From Streptomyces sp. PT12 (GTDB lineage Bacteria > Actinomycetota > Actinomycetes > Streptomycetales > Streptomycetaceae), in assembly GCF_003311645.1 (NCBI RefSeq), contig NZ_QEST01000243.1, positions 1 through 64,000 on the forward strand: a DNA stretch of 64,000 nucleotides. Reading direction: 5' to 3'. The translations under genes were made by a program, and so were the position numbers. The notes under the pieces are model-generated. The model ran no database searches. It was not told where the DNA came from and was given only the letters and a program-made list of their open reading frames with translations. Shown here piece by piece: positions 1 to 7,677 of the stretch; position 1 is the first letter of the stretch; each line of letters starts with the position of its first letter.

Positions 1-39
1 CTGGTGATCGAGCTCACCCGCTGCACCATCGAAAGCTGA
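1..39 (+). CDS. C-terminal tail of an upstream gene
   Basis: The first 13 codons read in frame to a TGA at 37-39 (ending ...RCTIES). A strong hairpin follows directly, as expected behind a real gene. Only twelve residues are visible, so the family cannot be named. Confidence 0.5.
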   Translation: MVIELTRCTIES

Positions 40-56
40 CGCGCGCGTTCACGCGT

Positions 57-93
57 GGGGCCGTCCGGCTCCTCGGGGGAGCCGGACGGCCCC
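57..93. terminator. intrinsic terminator hairpin
   Basis: A perfect 16-bp inverted repeat (57-72 with 78-93) closes a 5-nt loop. It lies 18 bp after the stop of the truncated upstream gene and before the CBS gene. There is no U-tract, which is usual for actinomycete terminators. Confidence 0.75.
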
Positions 94-176
94 GCGGATC
101 GGCCCCGTTCGGCCCTGGGAGCCGAGGGGGCGGGGGCGGAGGGTGGAGCGAGCGCGGGACACAAGGAGGCAACGCC

Positions 177-875
177 ATGAAGCAGCGCATGGTCGGCGGC
201 GTCATGACGCACGACGTCGTCAGGGCCACGCCCAGCACGCCGTTCAAGAGGATCGCCGCCCTGCTCGCCGAGCACCGCGTCAGCGGGCTGCCGATCGTGG
301 ACGATGATGAGAAGGTCGTCGGCGTCGTGTCCGAGGCCGACCTCCTGGCGCCGCGGGGCGCGGGGGGCCGGTGGCGCCCTGGGCGTCGGCGCGCCGAGCG
401 CCGGGCGGCGGGGGAGGCGGGCGCCAGGACCGCGGGCGAGCTGATGTCGGCCCCCGCGATCACCGTCCACGCCAGGGACCCCCTCGTCCTCGCGGCCCGC
501 GCCATGGCCCGCCACCAGGTGCGGCGCCTGCCGGTGCTCGACGAGGAGGACCGGCTCGTGGGCATCGTCAGCCGCAGGGACCTGCTGAGCGTGTTCCTGC
601 GGACGGACGCGGAGCTGCGGGCCGAGGTGCTTGACCACGTCATGGCCAGGGCGCTCCTGCTGCCCCCCGGCGCCGTCGAGGTCACCGTCGCCGACGGCGT
701 GGTGACGCTCAGGGGCCGGGTGGAACGCAGCGGCGACGTCCCGATCGCCCTGCGCATGACGGCCCAGACGGACGGCGTGATCGCCGTCGTCAACCGCCTC
801 GCCTACCGCGTCGACGACTCCGGGACCGACAGGGGAAAGAAGCCCACGCGCCGGGTGAACGGACCGCCACGCTGA
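177..875 (+). CDS. CBS-domain pair protein with C-terminal BON domain
   Basis: A 232-residue soluble protein. Two CBS motifs occupy about residues 8-55 (VMTHDVV...GVVSEADLL) and 85-140 (ELMSAPAITV...GIVSRRDLL), followed by a BON domain at about 150-225 (VEVTVADGVVTLRGRVER). CBS pairs bind adenosyl ligands and BON domains contact membranes or phospholipids. Proteins of this architecture are common in streptomycetes, often beside universal-stress and dormancy genes, and are thought to sense energy charge. ATG start preceded by an AAGGAGG-type site at about 161-168. The low-complexity Arg/Gly/Ala linker between the CBS motifs (residues 60-80) is unusually long. The exact ligand is unknown. Confidence 0.88.
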   Translation: MKQRMVGGVMTHDVVRATPSTPFKRIAALLAEHRVSGLPIVDDDEKVVGVVSEADLLAPRGAGGRWRPGRRRAERRAAGEAGARTAGELMSAPAITVHARDPLVLAARAMARHQVRRLPVLDEEDRLVGIVSRRDLLSVFLRTDAELRAEVLDHVMARALLLPPGAVEVTVADGVVTLRGRVERSGDVPIALRMTAQTDGVIAVVNRLAYRVDDSGTDRGKKPTRRVNGPPR

Positions 876-1263
876 AAAATCCGGCGAACTCCCGTTCCCG
901 CGATGTCGGCACGGCACGTCGGCAAAGGGGATGCGGCCGATGAGCGAGTGCGTCGTGTGACGCTTCTCGAAGGGGAAAGCGATTCGGGTCGCGGCCTCGG
1001 GCGCGGATGCGCGGGATCTCCGATGTGATGCGGCTGTCTGCAATCAGTTGATTGCAGGGGATTATCCCGATGTGCCGCGTGGCCGGAGCGCGCGTCCGCC
1101 GGATCTACGCGTGGGGCGAACGACTTTCCTGGAGAGGGTGGAGTTTGCCATGATGTTGCAGGCGCCTTGACCACCGGACTTCTCTCGCCCGAGACGACCG
1201 CTATTCGGGCCGGGAGCGGGACACGTTTCGGCGGGTGCACGGTATCTCGGCCATGGGGGGATC
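876..1263. promoter_or_regulatory. 388-bp spacer with a 20-bp palindrome
   Basis: No credible gene is seen. Its main feature is a perfect dyad at 1038-1057 (CTGCAATCAGTTGATTGCAG, 9-bp arms, 2-nt centre), about 200 bp before the sulfotransferase. The size and symmetry suit a dimeric MarR- or TetR-type repressor. The MarR gene at 2609 is the nearest candidate, but nothing links the two directly. Confidence 0.5.
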
Positions 1264-2487
1264 TTGCGGCAGTATTCCGAAGCCTGCGTCGGCACGGACA
1301 CCAGGGAGCCGGACGAGCGGGGGCCCCGAGCGGGGCAGCCGTCGTTCGCCATGCACCGGGTGCTCGACCTGGTGCATGAACGCGAGCCCGCCGTCCCCCG
1401 GTTACCCCGGTGCTTCGTCGCCGCTTACGAGAAGCTGGCGGAGGCGCTGGAGACCGAGGCCGATCTGACGCCGCAGGGGCGTTCCGTCACGCTCGACCGG
1501 CTCGTGCTCGCCCTGACGAACCAGATCAAGGTGCGCGCTCTTGTGGAGCCCGGGCATGTGAGCGCCGAGCCCGAGGGGTTCCGCCCCGTGGTCATCACCG
1601 GACTTCCCGGCACCGGTATCAGGTTCCTCCAGGGCATGCTGAGCCAGCATCCGGAATTCAGCGTTCCCTCCCTGTGGGAGGTTCTTTCGCCGACGGCGGA
1701 CGGGGCTCCTTGGGCGGAGGCGCGGGAGCCTGCCGATCCATTCGAGGGCGCTCTGTGGAGAGCGCTGTGGCCGTTCTCCGGAGTGCGCGGTCCCGATCTC
1801 GGTCGCCCCTACGGTGACCATCTGCTGCTCGGATACTGCTTCTCCTCCTTCTCCGTCGGGCTCGAATACCGGATACCCGGCTATCTCGCCTGGCTCATGA
1901 AGCAGGACGCACGGCTTGCCTACACGTTCCACCGGTATGCGCTCGCGGCCATTCTCGACCGGGTGAGCGGGGGGATTCCCCTGCTGGTCAACGAGTTCCA
2001 CTCGTTCCGGCTCTCCGACCTTCTCCACGCCTATCCCGACGCCCGGATCGTCAGGGTCCACCGCGATCCGCTGGTCTCGCTGTCCCGGCTGGCCGACACG
2101 TCCTCGCGCCTGCGCCGCGCCTGGTCGTCCACCGCGGGGTCGCGGGAGGCCGCGGGGGAGTGGGCCGCCTGCATGGCGAGCGCGCTCTCCTCGGGGGAGT
2201 GGTACGGCCCCGTGCCGTGGCCAGGGGTCGACGTGCTCGACATGGACTACTCCGAGATCGTCCAGACGCCGCTGCTTGCCGTCCGGCGCATCTGCGAGTT
2301 CGCCCGCACGCCCGTGCCGAGCGGCGTCGAGCGGCGCATGTTCCGGGGGTGGAAGCCGACGGTGGCGCCGGACGAACGGCTGCCGGACGGCGAGGGCCCC
2401 GGCTTTGACGTCGCGCGGCTACCGGTGTCCTTTCTGCGCGAGCGCGAGAACTACGGGAGTTGGCGATCCGCGCACGCGCGCCAATAG
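1264..2487 (+). CDS. PAPS-dependent sulfotransferase family protein
   Basis: A 407-residue protein of the bacterial sulfotransferase family, which transfers sulfate from PAPS to a small-molecule or glycan hydroxyl. The 5'-phosphosulfate loop is visible as GLPGTGIRFL near residues 113-122. The 3'-phosphate-binding segment follows the pattern RIVRVHRDPLVSLSRLADTSS at about 262-281. The chosen TTG start follows a G-rich stretch at 1256-1261; an ATG at 1351 is the alternative and would remove 29 weakly conserved residues. Codon 47 (1402-1404) is TTA, rare in this genome type and read by the developmental bldA tRNA in Streptomyces, so expression may be growth-phase dependent. The substrate cannot be deduced. 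It lies 3 kb from the cyclitol cluster but is probably separate. Confidence 0.8.
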   Translation: MRQYSEACVGTDTREPDERGPRAGQPSFAMHRVLDLVHEREPAVPRLPRCFVAAYEKLAEALETEADLTPQGRSVTLDRLVLALTNQIKVRALVEPGHVSAEPEGFRPVVITGLPGTGIRFLQGMLSQHPEFSVPSLWEVLSPTADGAPWAEAREPADPFEGALWRALWPFSGVRGPDLGRPYGDHLLLGYCFSSFSVGLEYRIPGYLAWLMKQDARLAYTFHRYALAAILDRVSGGIPLLVNEFHSFRLSDLLHAYPDARIVRVHRDPLVSLSRLADTSSRLRRAWSSTAGSREAAGEWAACMASALSSGEWYGPVPWPGVDVLDMDYSEIVQTPLLAVRRICEFARTPVPSGVERRMFRGWKPTVAPDERLPDGEGPGFDVARLPVSFLRERENYGSWRSAHARQ

Positions 2488-2608
2488 CCCGCCTGTCGAA
2501 TGCCCGAACTAATCGTTGCATGTTCATGTACTAATGCTTGATCGATGGTACCTTTGGTCAAGGGGGCAGGTTGGGCGAGGGTGCTCGACGGCGTCCGGAG
2601 GGTTAGCC

Positions 2609-3043
2609 ATGGTCATGTTGTCTCGCCAGCAGGAACAGGACCTCGGCCTGTGGCGGAATCTCTTCAAGCTGTCTTCCTATGTGGCACAGACGCTCGAACG
2701 CAGACTGATGCGTTCGCACGGCATCGGTCTCACCGACTACATGGCCCTCGACGCCATGCGCGAGCGGGAGCCCAAGAGCTACCGGATGCAGGAGCTCGCG
2801 GACGAGCTCGGCGTCAACCAGTCGACGCTGAGCCGGGTGGCGACCCGGCTCGAGAAGGGCGCCCTGGTCGAGCGCTACACCAGCGAGCACGACCGGCGCT
2901 GCACCATGATCCGGCTGACCGACACGGGCCGCGAGCGGCTTGGCGAGTACACCGACACGTTCAACGCCGAGCTGCACACGGCCCTTGAGATGGCCGCCGT
3001 CTCGCCTGACCTGGCCCCGCTGCTGATCAAGATCAGGTCGTGA
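2609..3043 (+). CDS. MarR-family transcriptional regulator
   Basis: A 144-residue winged-helix regulator. The recognition region is at about residues 50-90 (MQELADELGVNQSTLSRVATRLEKGALVER... pattern), followed by the wing RRCTMIRLTDTGRERL. The ATG at 2609 is preceded by GGAGGG at 2597-2602 with good spacing; an upstream TTG at 2516 gives an unconserved extension and is rejected. Such proteins are usually ligand-responsive repressors of efflux or redox genes. It is convergent with the quinone oxidoreductase, a plausible target. Effector unknown. Confidence 0.85.
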   Translation: MVMLSRQQEQDLGLWRNLFKLSSYVAQTLERRLMRSHGIGLTDYMALDAMREREPKSYRMQELADELGVNQSTLSRVATRLEKGALVERYTSEHDRRCTMIRLTDTGRERLGEYTDTFNAELHTALEMAAVSPDLAPLLIKIRS

Positions 3044-3045
3044 CC

Positions 3046-3086
3046 GGCCCCCGTCCCGCTCGCCGCGACGCGAGCGGGACGGGGCC
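3046..3086. terminator. bidirectional terminator between convergent genes
   Basis: A 17-18-bp inverted repeat with one bulged C (3046-3063 with 3070-3086, 6-nt loop) begins 3 bp after the MarR stop and faces the 3' end of the quinone oxidoreductase. GC-rich GGGCGGGGGGCC repeats follow at about 3099-3130. Confidence 0.7.
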
Positions 3087-3142
3087 GACGGGGGATCGGG
3101 CGGGGGGCCGGGCGGGGGGCCGGGCGGGGGCGGCGCGCCGGG

Positions 3143-4024
3143 TCAGAAGAGCAGGACGACCTTGCCGAGCAGGCCGCCCGCCTCGAAGCGCTCATGGGCG
3201 AGGCGCACCTCATCGACCGGGTGGTACGCGGCGACCCTGGTGCGCAGCTCGCCCGCGTCGACGAGGGCGGCCAGCCGGGCCAGCGCCTGGTTGTCCTCCT
3301 GGACATAGCTCTTGGCGGCCCCCGGCAGGTCGGGCAGCGGTTCGTCCGAGACGGAGACATACGCGCCGCCCGGCGCCACGGCCGCCGAGACGTCCACGCC
3401 CGCGGTGTCCAACGCCCCGTCATAGCTGTCGTGCGGCAGGTTCACCGGCCGGTCGATGACGAGCTCGGCGCCGAGCGCGCGCGCCTCCGCGACGTGCTCG
3501 GCCCGGGAGACCAGCGTGTCGACCACGATCCCGGCGTGCCTGGCCAGCTGGATCGCCAGGCCGCCCACGGCGCCGACCCCGCCTGTGACCAGCAGCCGTT
3601 GGCCCTCCTTGAGCCGGAGTTTTTCCAGGGCCTGGACGGCGGTGACCCCCGCCAGTGGCAGGGTGGCGGCCTCGGGGAGCGTGAGGGTGGCCGGGGCGTG
3701 GGCCACCAGCCTGGCGGGCAGGGAGACCAGCTCGGCCCATGTGCCCAGACCCGTGGCGACCTGCGCGGACATGGCGAACACCCGGTCCCCGACGGCGAAG
3801 CCGTCGACCGCACCGCCCACCACGACCCCCGCGGAGTCCCAGCCCAGGGTGGCGGGCGGCTCGATGCCCACGCTCTCCCAGGCGCGGGTCTTCCAGTCCA
3901 CCGGGTTCAGGGTGCTGGCGACGGTGCGGACCAGCAGCTCCCCCTCGACGGCCTTCGGCTCGGGCACCTCCCGGACGGTGAGGCGCTCGGGGCCACCGTG
4001 GGCGTCGATCTGAACGGCTCGCAT
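3143..4024 (-). CDS. NADPH:quinone oxidoreductase-like MDR enzyme
   Basis: A 293-residue medium-chain dehydrogenase/reductase of the zinc-free quinone oxidoreductase branch. An N-terminal GroES-like fold (residues 1-110, with GWDSAGVV and GDRVFAM) precedes a Rossmann fold with the NADP motif TGGVGAVGG at about 143-151. No structural- or catalytic-zinc cysteine cluster is present. It likely reduces quinones or enones in the cytosol with NADPH. It lies downstream of the minus-strand MFS gene with 97 bp between, of which 48 bp is an 8-bp tandem repeat, so co-transcription is uncertain. ATG start preceded by GAAGGGACGCCCGCC. Confidence 0.85.
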   Translation of the reverse strand: MRAVQIDAHGGPERLTVREVPEPKAVEGELLVRTVASTLNPVDWKTRAWESVGIEPPATLGWDSAGVVVGGAVDGFAVGDRVFAMSAQVATGLGTWAELVSLPARLVAHAPATLTLPEAATLPLAGVTAVQALEKLRLKEGQRLLVTGGVGAVGGLAIQLARHAGIVVDTLVSRAEHVAEARALGAELVIDRPVNLPHDSYDGALDTAGVDVSAAVAPGGAYVSVSDEPLPDLPGAAKSYVQEDNQALARLAALVDAGELRTRVAAYHPVDEVRLAHERFEAGGLLGKVVLLF

Positions 4025-4052
4025 GGCGGGCGTCCCTTCGTTTGATGCTCGG

Positions 4053-4100
4053 TCTGTGTGTCTGTGTGTCTGTGTGGCTGTGTGTCTGTGTGTCTGTGTG
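4053..4100. repeat. six tandem 8-bp units (TCTGTGTG)
   Basis: Six contiguous 8-bp units of TCTGTGTG; the fourth starts GCTG instead of TCTG. They fill half of the 97-bp gap between the MFS stop and the oxidoreductase start, and so sit in the oxidoreductase leader. Copy number could vary by slippage. Confidence 0.9.
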
Positions 4101-4121
4101 CGGAGGTGTCGGTCGGCCCGG

Positions 4122-5348
4122 TCAGGCGGGCGACGCGGGGGACGGCGCCGCGGAGAGCGGCGCGGTCTCCTCGGTGTCGGCCGCGCCCGGCTCGTTCGCC
4201 CGGTGCTGGGCGCGCAGCGGCAGGGCGTAGCAGGAGATCAGCAGGCCGAGGCCGCTCAGTACCGCGCCCGCGAGGCCGGTCCAGCGCAGCCCGTCGGCGG
4301 CGACGATGACGCCGCCGACCACGGAGCCGAGCGCGGTGGCGAGCTGGAAGGCGCCGACGTTGACGGACACGGCCAACGTGGGGGCCTCGGCGGCGTGCCG
4401 CAGGATCAGGCCCTGGAGCGGGGCGATGGTCGCGGTGGCGAGCAGGCCGAGCAGCAGGATCGCGAGCACGGCCGTCGGCTTCCAGGTGATCGCGAAGGGC
4501 GTGCAGGCCAGGAGGATCGCCAGGGCGGCGAAGACCCCGCGCAGGGTGGCGGCCGGGGCCCGGTCGGTGAGGCGGCCCGCGATGATGTTGCCGAGGAAGC
4601 TGCCCGCGCCGTAGGCGAGCAGCAGGATGGACACCACGAAGGCGGCGAAGCCCGTGATATCCGTGAGCAGCGGCGCGACATAGGTGAAGACGGTGGCCAC
4701 GCCGGCGAAGCCGACCGCGGTGGTGGCGATGGCGAGCAGCACCGTCCGCTGGGCCATGACGCGGATCTCCGCGCGGGCGCCCGCGGACTCGCCCTCCTGG
4801 CGGGGCAGCCACAGCGCGAGCATCGCGGTGCCCACCAGGGACAGGGCGGTCAGCACGACGAACGGCGTGCGCCAGTGGGTCCTCTCGCCGAGCAGGGCGC
4901 CGAGCGGCACGCCGAGGAGGGTGGCCACGGTGAGCCCGGACACCACGGCCGCGGTCGCCTTGCCCACCCGGTCGGGTGGGACGACCCGGCTGGCGACCAC
5001 CAGGGAGAGCGCGAAGAACGCGGCGTGGCTGAGCGAGGAGACGATCCGGCCGAGCAGCAGGATCTCGTAGGTGGGGGCCAGGGCGCTGATGGCGCTGCCC
5101 GCCGCGAAGACCAGCATCAGCGACAGGGCGAGCCCCTTGCGCGGCCGCCGCGCTGTCAGCAGCGTCACCAGCGGCCCCCCGATCACCACCCCGAGGCCGT
5201 AGGCGGTCACGGTCTGCCCGGCCGCGCTCACGGAGACGTCGAGATCATCGGCGACCTGCGAGAGCAGCCCCGCGATGAGGTACTCGGAGGTGCCGACCAC
5301 GAAGACCGACACACAGAGCGTGACAAGAATGACGGTGCTTTTCCTCAT
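4122..5348 (-). CDS. MFS drug/sugar exporter, DHA1 family
   Basis: A 408-residue twelve-helix major facilitator protein. The N-terminus MRKSTVILVTLCVSVFVVGT leads into the DHA1 signature GTSEYLIAGLLSQVADDL, and the helix 2-3 loop reads GGPLVTLLTARRPRKG. Sequences of this AraJ/YdhP-like group export drugs or arabinose-type compounds by proton antiport. A longer open frame to 5699 exists but crosses the divergent MerR gene. The ATG at 5348 matches family N-termini and lies 7 bp after the -10 of a MerR-type promoter, implying a leaderless mRNA. The adjacent divergent MerR regulator probably controls it. Confidence 0.88.
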   Translation of the reverse strand: MRKSTVILVTLCVSVFVVGTSEYLIAGLLSQVADDLDVSVSAAGQTVTAYGLGVVIGGPLVTLLTARRPRKGLALSLMLVFAAGSAISALAPTYEILLLGRIVSSLSHAAFFALSLVVASRVVPPDRVGKATAAVVSGLTVATLLGVPLGALLGERTHWRTPFVVLTALSLVGTAMLALWLPRQEGESAGARAEIRVMAQRTVLLAIATTAVGFAGVATVFTYVAPLLTDITGFAAFVVSILLLAYGAGSFLGNIIAGRLTDRAPAATLRGVFAALAILLACTPFAITWKPTAVLAILLLGLLATATIAPLQGLILRHAAEAPTLAVSVNVGAFQLATALGSVVGGVIVAADGLRWTGLAGAVLSGLGLLISCYALPLRAQHRANEPGAADTEETAPLSAAPSPASPA

Positions 5349-5355
5349 GCGTGGA

Positions 5356-5387
5356 AAGCTAGAGTCTGACATCAGTGTGAGAGTCAA
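5356..5387 (-). promoter_or_regulatory. MerR-type promoter/operator with 20-bp spacer
   Basis: Read on the minus strand: -35 TTGACT (5387-5382), a 20-bp spacer and -10 TAGCTT (5361-5356). The spacer carries an imperfect dyad GACTCTCAC...GTCAGACTC (7 of 9 positions pair). Over-long 19-20-bp spacers that need DNA distortion are the hallmark of MerR-family activation. It drives the MFS gene, divergent from the MerR gene. Confidence 0.75.
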
Positions 5388-5426
5388 GCGGGCGGGCAAC
5401 CGCCCTGCGAGCCGGAGGAGTTGGCC

Positions 5427-5822
5427 ATGCGGATCGGTGAGATGGTCGCGCGTACGGGCGTCAGCGAGCGCATGCTGCGGTACTACGAGAAGCAGGGGCT
5501 GCTCGAGCCCACCCGGATGCCGAGCGGGTACCGCGTCTACCGCGAGCAGGACATCGACACGGTGCGCCGCATCCGCGCGCTCCTGGCGGCGGGGCTGACC
5601 ACGCAGACCATCGGCCGGGTCCTGCCCTGTGTCAGGGACGAGGGCAGGCGCCTGGTGCCCATCTGCTCCGACCTGGTCGCCGAGCTGCGGGCCGAGCACG
5701 AGCGGATCACCCGCGCGATGGCCGACCTCCAGTCCTCCCGCGCCATGCTGGAGAGCGTCATCGAGGGATGGCGGGACCCCGAGGACCAGGCCCTTCCGCT
5801 CAGCGCCCGAGCTCCCGCGTGA
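5427..5822 (+). CDS. MerR-family transcriptional regulator
   Basis: A 131-residue regulator with an N-terminal winged helix (MRIGEMVARTGVSERMLRYYE, then GLLEPTR, SGYRVY and the second helix RIRALLAAGLTTQTI) and a C-terminal coiled-coil dimerization helix (about residues 75-115). One Cys pair (PCVRDE, PICSDL) is present, but the spacing is not that of metal-sensing MerR/ZntR, so a drug-type effector is more likely. The ATG at 5427 follows GGAGGAG at 5414-5420; the TTG at 5421 is too close to that site. Divergent from the MFS gene, which it probably activates. Confidence 0.9.
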   Translation: MRIGEMVARTGVSERMLRYYEKQGLLEPTRMPSGYRVYREQDIDTVRRIRALLAAGLTTQTIGRVLPCVRDEGRRLVPICSDLVAELRAEHERITRAMADLQSSRAMLESVIEGWRDPEDQALPLSARAPA

Positions 5823-5850
5823 CCCCGGAGGGCTCCGAAGCCCCTGGATT

Positions 5851-6180
5851 TCAGGGCACGGTGCCGATGGCGACGGTGTTCCCCTCGCTGACCGAGCCGC
5901 CAGGGGCGGTCAGCGGGTGGTCGGGCGCCTCGGGGTCGAGAAACGCCTTCCAGTCGCCGTCGAGGCCGAGGGCGATGGCCTGTTCGGCGATCCAGGGCAG
6001 GAACGCCCCGCTGCCGCAGCCTGCGTCGAGCACCCGCCAGCCCGGCTCGATGCCCGCCTCGTCGAAGGCCGCGCGGTACGCGTCCGCGCACGCGGCGAAG
6101 TGGGCCTCCACGATGTCGGGGTGGGTGAAGCCCAGCCCTGTCGACGCGGTGTGGCCCCACCGCGCGTGGTCCTCGTTCAT
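5851..6180 (-). pseudogene. SAM-dependent methyltransferase, internally deleted
   Basis: A 109-residue open frame. It begins with a typical class I methyltransferase N-terminus and motif I (VLDAGCGSGAFLPWIAE, about residues 48-64), then jumps directly to what looks like a family C-terminus (WKAFLDPEAPDH...SEGNTVAIGTVP). Motifs II to post-III of the Rossmann fold, about 150 residues, are missing, so it should not bind SAM properly. Its start overlaps the end of the hydrolase remnant, keeping operon-style coupling. It is the last gene of the minus-strand cyclitol operon and convergent with merR. Confidence 0.65.
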
Positions 6181-6580
6181 CCGGCCGCCCCGCCCTTCCC
6201 CGCCCCGGCCGCGTGGTGCGGGGCGTGGTGCGGGGCGTGGTGCGCGGCCACCCGGTCGGCCAGGCCGACCAGCTCCGCGGTCACCTCGTCCGGGGCCTCC
6301 AGCGGGAGCAGATGCCCCCGTTCGGCGACGTGGACCAGCCGCGCGCGCCCCAGCTCGGCCGCCGAGCGCGCCTCGTCGAGGGAGACCAACGCGTCCTCCG
6401 CGCCCACCATGACCACCGTCGGGACGTTCGAGGCGCGCAGGACCACCTGCGCGTTGAGCCTGGCGGCGATGGCGCGCTGCGCCCAGGCGGTGGCCTCGGG
6501 GGACGCGGCCTCGGCCATCTCGGCGACGCGCGCGAGCAGTTCGGGGCGGCGCGCGCGGGCGGTGGGCGTCGGCGGCCACC
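6177..6580 (-). pseudogene. alpha/beta hydrolase C-terminal remnant
   Basis: Only the cap and C-terminal half of an alpha/beta hydrolase can be read: RRPELLARVAEMAEAASPEA, then VPTVVMVGAEDALVSL holding the acid Asp, then VAERGHLLPLEAPDEV holding the catalytic His. The nucleophile elbow and N-terminal half are absent. Possible traces (YADPHAEL..., LLAEVRRATF) lie just upstream in another frame at about 6595-6690. The longest open part is 6177-6518. A His/Ala/Pro repeat (HHAPHHAPHH) near the C-terminus comes from a short tandem duplication. Confidence 0.65.
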
Positions 6581-6694
6581 CTCAGGGCGGCGTGCGGCGG
6601 CCGCCGGGTGGGAAGGTCGCCCGCCGCACCTCGGCGAGCAGCGCGGGGCCCTCGTCCCCCGACAGCAGCTCGGCGTGCGGGTCGGCGTAGACGC

Positions 6695-7051
6695 GGCGCC
6701 GTGCGCTCTTGTGGCGCCCGTGCTGCCGCTGCCGGTGAAGTACACCTTCGGCGCGTCGGCCGTGAGCAGGTTGGGCTCGCCCGCGGCGGTCCGCTCGATC
6801 AGCGGGGCGTGGGCCCGGTAGTCCTGGACGGGGACCGCGGCGCGGAAGTCGTCCGGCGTCCTGATGCCCGCGAAGCCGTGCCGACGGCCGAACAGCGTGC
6901 CCGCGTTGGCCGCCAACAGGTCTTCAAGGACCCGCTGTTGGGCGTGCGGCGCGTCGTCGATGGCGGTGCGCGGGGTGTCGCGCTCGGCGATGACCCTGGC
7001 CCGGTGGCGTCGGGCGTGCCCGGGATCCGTCCAGTCGGATGGCGCGGTCAT
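6695..7051 (-). pseudogene. GH3-family acyl-adenylate enzyme, N-terminal fragment
   Basis: The first about 118 residues match the GH3 auxin-responsive-promoter family of acid-amido synthetases: LLAANAGTLFGRRHGF, FRAAVPVQDYRAHAPLIERT, and the adenylate-forming motif KVYFTGSGSTGA. After this motif the frame loses all family resemblance. The remaining about 400 residues, including the adenylation core and C-terminal cap, are gone. GH3 proteins activate an acid as acyl-AMP and join it to an amine. The ATG at 7051 overlaps the kinase stop (ATGA), so it was the next gene in the operon before truncation. Confidence 0.65.
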
Positions 7052-7677
7052 CGGGGCAGCACCCCCAGCACGGCGTTCGAGGCCCGTGCCACGCTCGGCT
7101 GTTCGGGGACGACGGTGACGGGCAGGTCCTGGACCTCTTCGAGCATGAGCTTGCGCAGCCCCTTCTGGTAGCTGTCGAACGCCGGCCAGTCCGGGCGTTC
7201 TCCGAAGTGCTCCAGGGGGTTGAGGCGCGCTCCGCGGCCGGAGCGGAGCCAGGCGGTCCTGGGCGAGACGTCGAGGTGGACCACGGCGTGCGGCCGGGGG
7301 AAGGAACGCCACCAGGAGTACATGGGGTTCTCGTCCACGCCGGCGAGCCGGCACTTGGCGAGGATCTTGTAGTAGTAGGAGTCCATGAGCAGGGGGGTGG
7401 CCGGGTCCCGCTCGCGCAGCAGGTCCCTGAGGTAGACCACCGCGGTCTGGAGGAAGCAGGCCAGGAACTCCGGCGAGTACGTGGTGCCGAGGCCGGGGAG
7501 GACGTCGGTGGCCAGCCGCCCGCGCAGGTCGGCGATGAGGCGGTGGGACTCCCCGAGGAACGTGTCGTCCGTCGAGGCGATCCGCCAGTGCGGCAGCCGG
7601 GTGGCGAGGTCGCGCAGCACGGACGACTTCCCCGCGCCGTCGGCGCCGATGAGCACGACGCACGGTGACTCGGTCAT
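7048..7677 (-). CDS. thymidylate-kinase-like P-loop kinase
   Basis: A 209-residue protein with a Walker A motif GADGAGKSS at residues 11-19 and a DSYYYKILAK segment resembling the DR-Y motif of thymidylate-kinase-like enzymes. It is not the housekeeping tmk, as the LID and thymidine-binding residues are not recognisable. It lies in the cyclitol operon with 4-bp overlaps on both sides, so a role in phosphorylating the cyclitol or an acyl intermediate is plausible but inferred. Known C7-cyclitol 7-kinases belong to a different fold family, which makes this assignment tentative. Confidence 0.7.
   Translation of the reverse strand: MTESPCVVLIGADGAGKSSVLRDLATRLPHWRIASTDDTFLGESHRLIADLRGRLATDVLPGLGTTYSPEFLACFLQTAVVYLRDLLRERDPATPLLMDSYYYKILAKCRLAGVDENPMYSWWRSFPRPHAVVHLDVSPRTAWLRSGRGARLNPLEHFGERPDWPAFDSYQKGLRKLMLEEVQDLPVTVVPEQPSVARASNAVLGVLPR

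Noticed and set aside
2516-2608. Upstream TTG start extending the MarR protein by 31 residues
   Set aside because: The extension is not MarR-like and lacks a ribosome site, while the ATG at 2609 has GGAGGG well placed.
5349-5699. N-terminal extension of the MFS exporter frame
   Set aside because: It runs antisense through merR and has no similarity to MFS N-termini.
7048-7677. Housekeeping thymidylate kinase
   Set aside because: Beyond the P-loop the thymidylate-specific motifs are not recognisable, and the gene is embedded in the cyclitol operon.
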